Part shown: positions 5,849 through 7,990 of the stretch, piece by piece
How positions within the stretch are numbered: the first letter of the stretch is position 1
How the letters are laid out: each line of letters begins with the position of its first letter
Assembly (NCBI GenBank): GCA_017621195.1
Contig: JAGATO010000146.1
Span: 1-7,990 of the forward strand
Direction: 5' to 3'
Origin: Bacillota bacterium
GTDB taxonomy: Bacteria > Bacillota > Clostridia > Peptostreptococcales > Anaerovoracaceae
DNA length: 7,990 bases
Notes under the pieces: generated by a model
What the model was told of the DNA's origin: nothing
Databases searched by the model: none
The model's input: only the letters and a program-made list of their open reading frames with translations
Translations under genes and position numbers: made by a program

Positions 5849-7719
5849 GTGATTTTCGTGGACTGCCACAATACAAAATTCCCAAACCTCATCTCTACTT
5901 CACTCGGCTGGGTGCTGTTCCCGTCGGAGCTGTTTTTTCCTGGAAGTACTGCTGCTGATCCTTCCCGTTCCCTTCGGCGCGGAATACTTCGTATATCGCC
6001 AATTCAAGATCTTCTACGATCTGAATACCGTCACCGGCGGGGCGGCCAACGCCCTGACCGAATTCACCGAAGACATCATGCGCATGGTCTTCAGTCCCTC
6101 AGGTATGATCGTCCTCGTCTTACTGTTCCTTCCTGCGATCCTGTTTGTACGATGGGGACGAAGCCGCTTCTTCCCGGGAGAGACCACCTGGCCCCATCGG
6201 AGAAACGCCGTGCTGGCCGCCCTTGCCGCCTACGGACTGGCTCTCGTCCTGATCGCTTCCCAGCCTGCCTGGACCGCCTGTTACGGGGAGGAATACAGCT
6301 TTTCGTCGGCGGTTAACAGCTTCGGGCTGGTGACCGGGCTGCGCCTGGATGGGAAGAACAGTCTGACTCACGGCGCAGACTCCTTTGAAACCATGGTCGC
6401 GTAAGAAGAAAGCGAACCGGAGGAGCTGACGGTGAATCCGCAGCCCCAGGTCTACGGCTTTCACACGCTGGATCTGGACTTTCAGGCACTGTCGGAACAG
6501 GCCACCGGACAGGTCAGAGAGCTTCACAGCTACGTGGACCGGCAGAATCCTGTCCGAAAGAATCAGTATACCGGTCTCTTTCATGGAAAGAATCTAATCA
6601 TGATCACCGCTGAGGCCTTTTCGGCGGGGGTCATCGATCCGGAATTGACGCCCACGCTGTACCGCATGGCTACCCGCGGCATCAATTTCACGGACTATTA
6701 TCAGCCGTCCAGCGCCGGTACCACCGGTGGAGAGTATCAGAACATCTTCGGCTTTTTGCCCGCGTCCGGCGGCAGGTCTCTGAAGAATACCGCCGACCAT
6801 CTGAACTACTTCACCATGGGAAGTCAGCTGGACCGACTGGGCTACTACGGCAAAGCCTTCCACAACAATCTGTATACCTATTACGATCGTCACAAGACGC
6901 ACAATAATCTTGGCTATTCCGACGGCTACATGGGTTATGGAAACGGCATGGAACAGTACGTAGAGGACCGCTGGCCCCAGAGCGATCTGGAGATGATCCA
7001 GAGAACGCTTCCCACCTATATCGACAATTCTCCCTTCAATATCTACTACATGACCGTCAGCGGCCACAGTAGCTACAACCGCATCGGCAACTACCAGTCC
7101 AAAAAGCATTGGGACCGGGTGGCACATCTGGACTGTTCCGACGAGGTCAAGGCCTATCTGGCCGCCAATCTGGAACTGGAGGACGCCATGACCTATCTGA
7201 TCTCCCAGCTGGAGGACAAAGCCATCGCCGATGATACCGTGATCTGCATCGCCTCGGACCACTTCCCCTACGGTCTGGAGAGCAGCAGTCTGGAGGAGCT
7301 CTACGGCTATCCGGTCACCGACAGCTTCCGCCGCGATCACTCCCGGCTGATCCTCTGGTGCGGCAGCCTGGAAGATGAAGATCCCATCGTGGTTGGCGCT
7401 CCCACATCCAGCCTGGACATCGTTCCCACCCTGTCCAACCTGATGGGAACGGAGTACGACTCCCGCCTGTTTCCCGGCCGTGACGCCCTGTCCGACGCCG
7501 ATCCTTTAGTATTCAATCTGGCCTACGACTGGAAGACCGACTTGGGAACCTTCCTGGCTTCCACCGGCAAATTCACCGCTGCGGAAGGCGTTACCGTACC
7601 CGAAGGCTACGTCAAGCGCATGCAGAACACCGTCCGAAACAAGGTTCGCTACTGCAAGGGGGGTTCTGGATACGGATTACTTCCGGCTTTTGATGGAACC
7701 GGTGAACGGAGACGTATAG
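5849..7719 (+). pseudogene. LTA synthase family (sulfatase-like) membrane protein, disrupted
   Basis: An intact relative would be a membrane enzyme whose extracellular alkaline-phosphatase-fold domain transfers glycerol-phosphate units (lipoteichoic-acid-type polymer) or a similar group. The reading frame is broken three ways. A T6 run (5933-5938) shifts the frame after PSELFF; dropping one T gives ELFFLEVLLLILP. TAA at 6402-6404 interrupts an acidic linker, where GAA would be expected. A G6 run (7658-7663) shifts the frame near the C-terminus; dropping one G restores VLDTDYFRLLMEPVNGDV and a stop at 7717-7719. The repaired product would be about 622 residues. Three hydrophobic segments remain (about 5903-5985, 6105-6155 and 6204-6260); LtaS has five, so an N-terminal internal deletion is likely. 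Catalytic motifs survive: Glu in ITAEAFS (6612), the Thr of GTTGGEY (6720), His in VSGHSSYN (7065) and Asp-His in ASDHFPYG (7257-7262). The start is uncertain: GTG 5849 lacks a clear ribosome-binding site. The homopolymer shifts could be sequencing errors, but the TAA is not of that type. Confidence 0.85.
6419..6434 (+). promoter_or_regulatory. Possible translation restart site after the pseudogene's TAA
   Basis: GGAGGAG (6419-6425) is followed after 6 nt by GTG (6432-6434), in the frame of the catalytic domain and only 15 nt past the TAA stop. It could start a membrane-free catalytic fragment. It may equally be a chance product of Glu-Glu codons in the acidic linker. Confidence 0.35.
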
Positions 7720-7755
7720 GCCACCGTCCGCAGCAGTTTTCTCACAAGATGAAAC

Positions 7756-7786
7756 AAGGGCCTGTGGATTTTTTCCACAGGCCCTT
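7756..7786. terminator. Strong bidirectional hairpin terminator
   Basis: A perfect 13-bp stem (AAGGGCCTGTGGA with TCCACAGGCCCTT) has a 5-T loop. It lies 37 nt past the restored stop of the pseudogene and 17 nt past the end of the leftward gene. The T-rich tails are short and interrupted on both sides, so hairpin strength would do most of the work. Confidence 0.75.
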
Positions 7787-7802
7787 TGGCATGTTCGTTT
7801 CT

Positions 7803-7988
7803 CTATTTATAGCGGTTTTCGTACCGTTTTTCATATTCCTTTTCCCATTGGGCACGCTTCTGGTATTCGTCGTCGAACTGTCGTTTCTGCGCCTGAGCTT
7901 CTGCCATGCGCCGCTGACGCTCGGCTCTGCGTTCCTTGCGCTTGCGAATCTGACGCCGCTTCAGCATCACGAAAGCCCAGAACAGGAA
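7803..7988 (-). CDS. Uncharacterised membrane-anchored protein with basic coiled-coil tail (C-terminal fragment)
   Basis: I do not recognise this gene; only its last 61 codons are in the window and the start lies beyond 7990. The visible part begins with the end of a hydrophobic segment (FLFWAFVMLK), followed by a Lys/Arg/Glu/Gln-rich stretch (RRQIRKRKERRAERQRRM) that should form a charged helix. It ends in aromatic, charged repeats (EYQKRAQW, EKEYEKRYENRYK) and TAG 7805-7803. The positive-inside rule would place this tail in the cytoplasm, where it could meet nucleic acid, phospholipid or a partner protein. Consistent codon use and a hairpin 17 nt downstream support a real gene. It converges on the LTA-synthase-like pseudogene. 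Confidence 0.65.
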   Translation of the reverse strand, partial: FLFWAFVMLKRRQIRKRKERRAERQRRMAEAQAQKRQFDDEYQKRAQWEKEYEKRYENRYK

Positions 7989-7990
7989 CA

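Noticed and set aside
6594..7340. A 248-codon open frame on the - strand opposite the LTA-synthase-like gene.
   Set aside because: The Val/Gly/His/Gln-rich composition is typical of antisense. The + strand reading gives clear catalytic motifs.
6405..7990. The + frame stays open from the TAA to the end of the window, suggesting a very long protein.
   Set aside because: After the G6 run (7658-7663) it leaves the family's C-terminus and reads through the terminator hairpin and the antisense of the next gene. The restored frame ends at 7719.

Overview
The window looks like ordinary chromosome from a Gram-positive anaerobe of the Clostridia (Bacillota), probably a gut-type member of Lachnospiraceae or Oscillospiraceae. 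This rests on three things: strong purine-rich Shine-Dalgarno sites with some GTG starts, a CsoR-type copper operon, and an LTA-synthase-like gene of a kind I recall from that class. The family-level assignment is inference. No rRNA, tRNA, CRISPR array, insertion sequence or phage gene was seen.

Layout from left to right. Positions 2-502 (+) hold the 3' part of an ABC-transporter ATPase of the tryptophan/tyrosine-type uptake family. A compact bidirectional terminator (505-540) separates it from a leftward block running from about 5734 down to 539. That block starts at a textbook promoter with a CsoR operator in its spacer (5706-5734) and reads csoR (5632-5306), copA (5272-2726) and a YyaL/DUF255 thioredoxin-fold protein (2629-539). 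Together csoR and copA form a copper-sensing and copper-export module: Cu(I) binding to CsoR should release the operator, and CopA then pumps Cu(I) out of the cell. CopA carries a CopZ-like metal-binding domain at its C-terminus. The linker before that domain contains a good ribosome-binding site and an in-frame ATG, so free CopZ may also be made from the same message. The yyaL gene follows after 96 nt and may be co-transcribed.

To the right, a divergent extended -10 promoter (5809-5817) precedes a rightward LTA-synthase/sulfatase-like gene (about 5849-7719). It is broken by two one-base homopolymer frameshifts and an in-frame TAA, and probably by an N-terminal internal deletion, yet its catalytic motifs are intact. 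A strong bidirectional hairpin (7756-7786) separates it from the 3' end of a leftward gene (7988-7803) encoding a membrane-anchored, very basic tail.

The most interesting signals are the internal copZ start inside copA, set in an A-rich, slippage-prone linker, and the recently decayed LTA-synthase-like gene with a plausible restart site just after its stop codon. The copper operon itself is a known type of system. I see no convincing wholly new system here.
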